Of a stretch of DNA of 7,147 bases, positions 4,941-7,147 are shown in pieces. The stretch is from Chitinophagaceae bacterium. GTDB lineage: Bacteria > Bacteroidota > Bacteroidia > Chitinophagales > Chitinophagaceae. The position numbers and the translations under genes are program-made. The first letter of the stretch is position 1. Each line of letters begins with the position of its first letter. The stretch covers positions 1 through 7,147 of the forward strand of contig CANHMN010000087.1 of the NCBI GenBank assembly GCA_947461645.1. The letters run 5' to 3'. The notes below the pieces were generated by a model. It saw only the letters and a list, made by a program, of their open reading frames with translations, ran no database searches and was not told the DNA's origin.

Positions 4941-7147
4941 ATGAATAAAATGTTTTTACAAGGGAGTGAAGATGAAATGGAGTTCATGCCCATCATCCCG
5001 CTAAATGAAGAAGATTCCAACAACGATACGCAGCCTATACCAGATGAGTTGCCTATTTTACCTTTGAGAAATACTGTTTTGTTTCCAGGGGTTGTTATTC
5101 CTATTACCGTTGGCAGAGACAAGAGCATTAAAGCAGTAACCGATGCCTACAAACATGACAAACTGATAGGCGTTGTAGCGCAAAAAGACAGTTCTATTGA
5201 AGAACCCGGTGTTATTGATTTGGAATCAATTGGGACCGTTGCCAAAATTGTGAAGTTGATCAAAATGCCTGATGGAGGCACCACCATCATTATTCAGGGA
5301 AGGAAAAGATTTAAAATTGAAGAGATCACCAGCGAAGAACCTTACTTCAAAGCGAAAATCAGTATACTGCAGGAAGAAATTCTAAAAAACGATCCAGATT
5401 TTGATGCCATGGTCAGCAGTATAAAAGACCTTGCTGCACAAATTGTAGGCTTGTCGCCAAATTTACCAAGCGAAGCTGCTATCATACTAAAGAATATTGA
5501 AAACCCTTCCTTCCTAATTCATTTTGTAAGCAGCAACCTGAATTGCGACCTTAAGCAAAAGCAGCAATTACTTGAAATCAACAACATCAAAGAACGTGGT
5601 GAATTGCTGATGAACCTGATGCATACAGAGTTACAGTATGCCGAATTGAAAAACAAAGTAACCAACAAAACCAGAGCAGAACTCGATAAACAGCAAAGAG
5701 ATTATTTTCTTCAGCAACAACTGAAAGCCATTAAGGACGAATTGGGAGGCGAAAATGCTGCTGAGGTAAAGGAGATGATGAAAAAAGCGGAGAACAAAAA
5801 ATGGACTTCGGCCGCCAAGGAAATGTTTACCAAGAGTATTGAAAAGCTCGAGCGAATGCATCCCTCCACACCCGATTATTCGGTTATCTACAATCACCTT
5901 GATTTGATGTTAGACCTGCCTTGGGAAGAATACACGGAAGATTCTTATGATCTGAAAAAAGCTAAAAAAGTGCTTGATCACGATCACTACGGAATGGATA
6001 AAATAAAAGAACGTATTCTCGAATACCTTGCCGTTTTGAAGTTGAAGGGTGATATGAAAAGTCCGATACTTTGTTTCATTGGCCCTCCTGGAATTGGAAA
6101 AACCAGTTTAGGCAAAAGTATAGCAACTGCCATCAACAGAAAATACGTGAGGTTAAGTCTTGGTGGCTTACACGATGAAAGTGAAATTCGCGGCCACCGA
6201 AAAACTTATATCGGAGCGATGCCCGGAAGAATCATTCAATCCATCAGAAAAACTAAATCAAGCAATCCGGTAATGATACTTGATGAAATTGATAAGATAG
6301 GCAATGACCATCGTGGAGATCCTTCATCTGCTTTATTGGAAGTGCTTGATCCTGAACAAAACCATTCGTTTTACGACAATTACCTGGAACTAGAATATGA
6401 TTTAAGCAAAGTCTTGTTCATTGCAACGGCCAACAACATTAACAGTATTCAACCTGCATTGAGAGATCGTTTGGAAATAATAGACCTGAGTGGTTATGCT
6501 ACTGAAGAAAAAATTGAAATAGCAAAACAGCACCTCATCAAAAAACAAAAAGAGATGCATGGGTTGAAAGAGAACAGCTTTAAAATAAGCGACAGTGTTC
6601 TTGAAAAAATCATTACCGAATATACCCGTGAAAGTGGTGTAAGGGAACTTGACCGTTTACTTGCAAGCGTGATGCGATATCAGGCAAAAGAAATGGTGGT
6701 GAAAGGCAAAATAAAACCAACTGTAACCAATGCTGATGTTGAAAAAATACTTGGCAAATCAAAATTCAGCAATGAATTGTACAAAATGGCCAACATGCCG
6801 GGAGTGGCGGTTGGGCTTGCGTGGACCTATGTTGGAGGTGATATACTTTTTATTGAAGCACAAACCAGTGAAGGAAAAGGAGAGCTCAAACTAACCGGCA
6901 ATTTGGGCAATGTGATGAAGGAAAGCGCCACCACCGCATTTACATGGATACAAGCCAATGCTAAAAAAATAAACATTGACCCACAGCAGTTCACCACAAA
7001 AAATGTGCACATTCATATCCCTGAAGGAGCCGTTCCAAAAGATGGTCCAAGCGCAGGCATCACTATGATGACAGCTCTAACCAGTGCATTTACCGGCAGA
7101 AAAATAAAGCCCTATTTTGCCATGACAGGCGAAATTACACTAAGAGG
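4941..7147 (+). CDS. lon: ATP-dependent Lon protease, 3' truncated by the window
   Basis: The frame is open from the ATG at 4941 to the end of the window (735 complete codons; full Lon is about 800 residues). The N-terminal substrate-recognition domain starts with LPILPLRNTVLFPGVVIP (37-54) and runs to about 235. A helical section follows (about 235-330), containing the Lon-typical QQRDYFLQQQLKAIKDELGG (251-270) and the LPW motif (326-328). The AAA+ module has Walker A GPPGIGKTS (381-389), Walker B MILDEIDK with D448-E449, and the sensor region ending near RESGVREL (563-570). The protease domain carries the catalytic serine S704 in DGPSAG; the catalytic lysine lies beyond the window. Lon is a cytoplasmic hexamer that degrades misfolded and selected regulatory proteins. 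M4 is a possible alternative start. Length, motifs and uninterrupted frame all indicate a functional gene. Confidence 0.97.
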   Translation, partial: MNKMFLQGSEDEMEFMPIIPLNEEDSNNDTQPIPDELPILPLRNTVLFPGVVIPITVGRDKSIKAVTDAYKHDKLIGVVAQKDSSIEEPGVIDLESIGTVAKIVKLIKMPDGGTTIIIQGRKRFKIEEITSEEPYFKAKISILQEEILKNDPDFDAMVSSIKDLAAQIVGLSPNLPSEAAIILKNIENPSFLIHFVSSNLNCDLKQKQQLLEINNIKERGELLMNLMHTELQYAELKNKVTNKTRAELDKQQRDYFLQQQLKAIKDELGGENAAEVKEMMKKAENKKWTSAAKEMFTKSIEKLERMHPSTPDYSVIYNHLDLMLDLPWEEYTEDSYDLKKAKKVLDHDHYGMDKIKERILEYLAVLKLKGDMKSPILCFIGPPGIGKTSLGKSIATAINRKYVRLSLGGLHDESEIRGHRKTYIGAMPGRIIQSIRKTKSSNPVMILDEIDKIGNDHRGDPSSALLEVLDPEQNHSFYDNYLELEYDLSKVLFIATANNINSIQPALRDRLEIIDLSGYATEEKIEIAKQHLIKKQKEMHGLKENSFKISDSVLEKIITEYTRESGVRELDRLLASVMRYQAKEMVVKGKIKPTVTNADVEKILGKSKFSNELYKMANMPGVAVGLAWTYVGGDILFIEAQTSEGKGELKLTGNLGNVMKESATTAFTWIQANAKKINIDPQQFTTKNVHIHIPEGAVPKDGPSAGITMMTALTSAFTGRKIKPYFAMTGEITLR

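Overview
The window looks like an AT-rich chromosomal segment from a member of the Bacteroidota, probably near the Chitinophagales/Sphingobacteriales. This is inferred from three things: the protein families present (a DEAD-box helicase with a DbpA-type C-terminal domain, a DUF5683 protein next to parB, and a Bacteroidota-type Lon N-terminus), the absence of a purine-rich Shine-Dalgarno sequence before the starts I checked, and one TAnnTTTG promoter-like motif. The placement within the phylum is a guess from recall, since no database search was possible.

Layout from left to right: (1) the 3' end of a DEAD-box RNA helicase gene on the + strand (1-450), closed by an intrinsic terminator at 458-482. 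(2) A two-gene minus-strand unit read from right to left: a flavodoxin-fold NAD(P)H-dependent FMN reductase (2278 down to 1778), then, after 19 bases, a membrane-anchored calcineurin-type metallophosphoesterase (1758 down to 481). Its stop codon overlaps the T-tract of the helicase terminator. (3) A divergent control region (2279-2469) with a TAnnTTTG-like element and three tandem 10-base repeats. (4) A plus-strand cluster of parA (2470-3267), parB (3327-4232) and an exported DUF5683 protein (4245-4820). (5) A 120-base gap and then lon (4941 to beyond the end of the window), cut off after the catalytic serine and before the catalytic lysine.

ParA and ParB form the chromosome segregation system: ParB is a CTP-dependent clamp that loads at parS sites, and ParA is the ATPase that moves the ParB-parS complexes. 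The DUF5683 protein is closely coupled to parB (12-base gap) but its role is unknown. Lon is the housekeeping ATP-dependent protease. The region reads as core genome. I found no mobile element, CRISPR array, RNA gene or new multi-gene system. The most interesting signals are small regulatory structures: the 10-base repeats before parA, inverted repeats at the parA/parB and parB/DUF5683 junctions, the shared convergent terminator, and a Tat-like segment buried inside the metallophosphoesterase.
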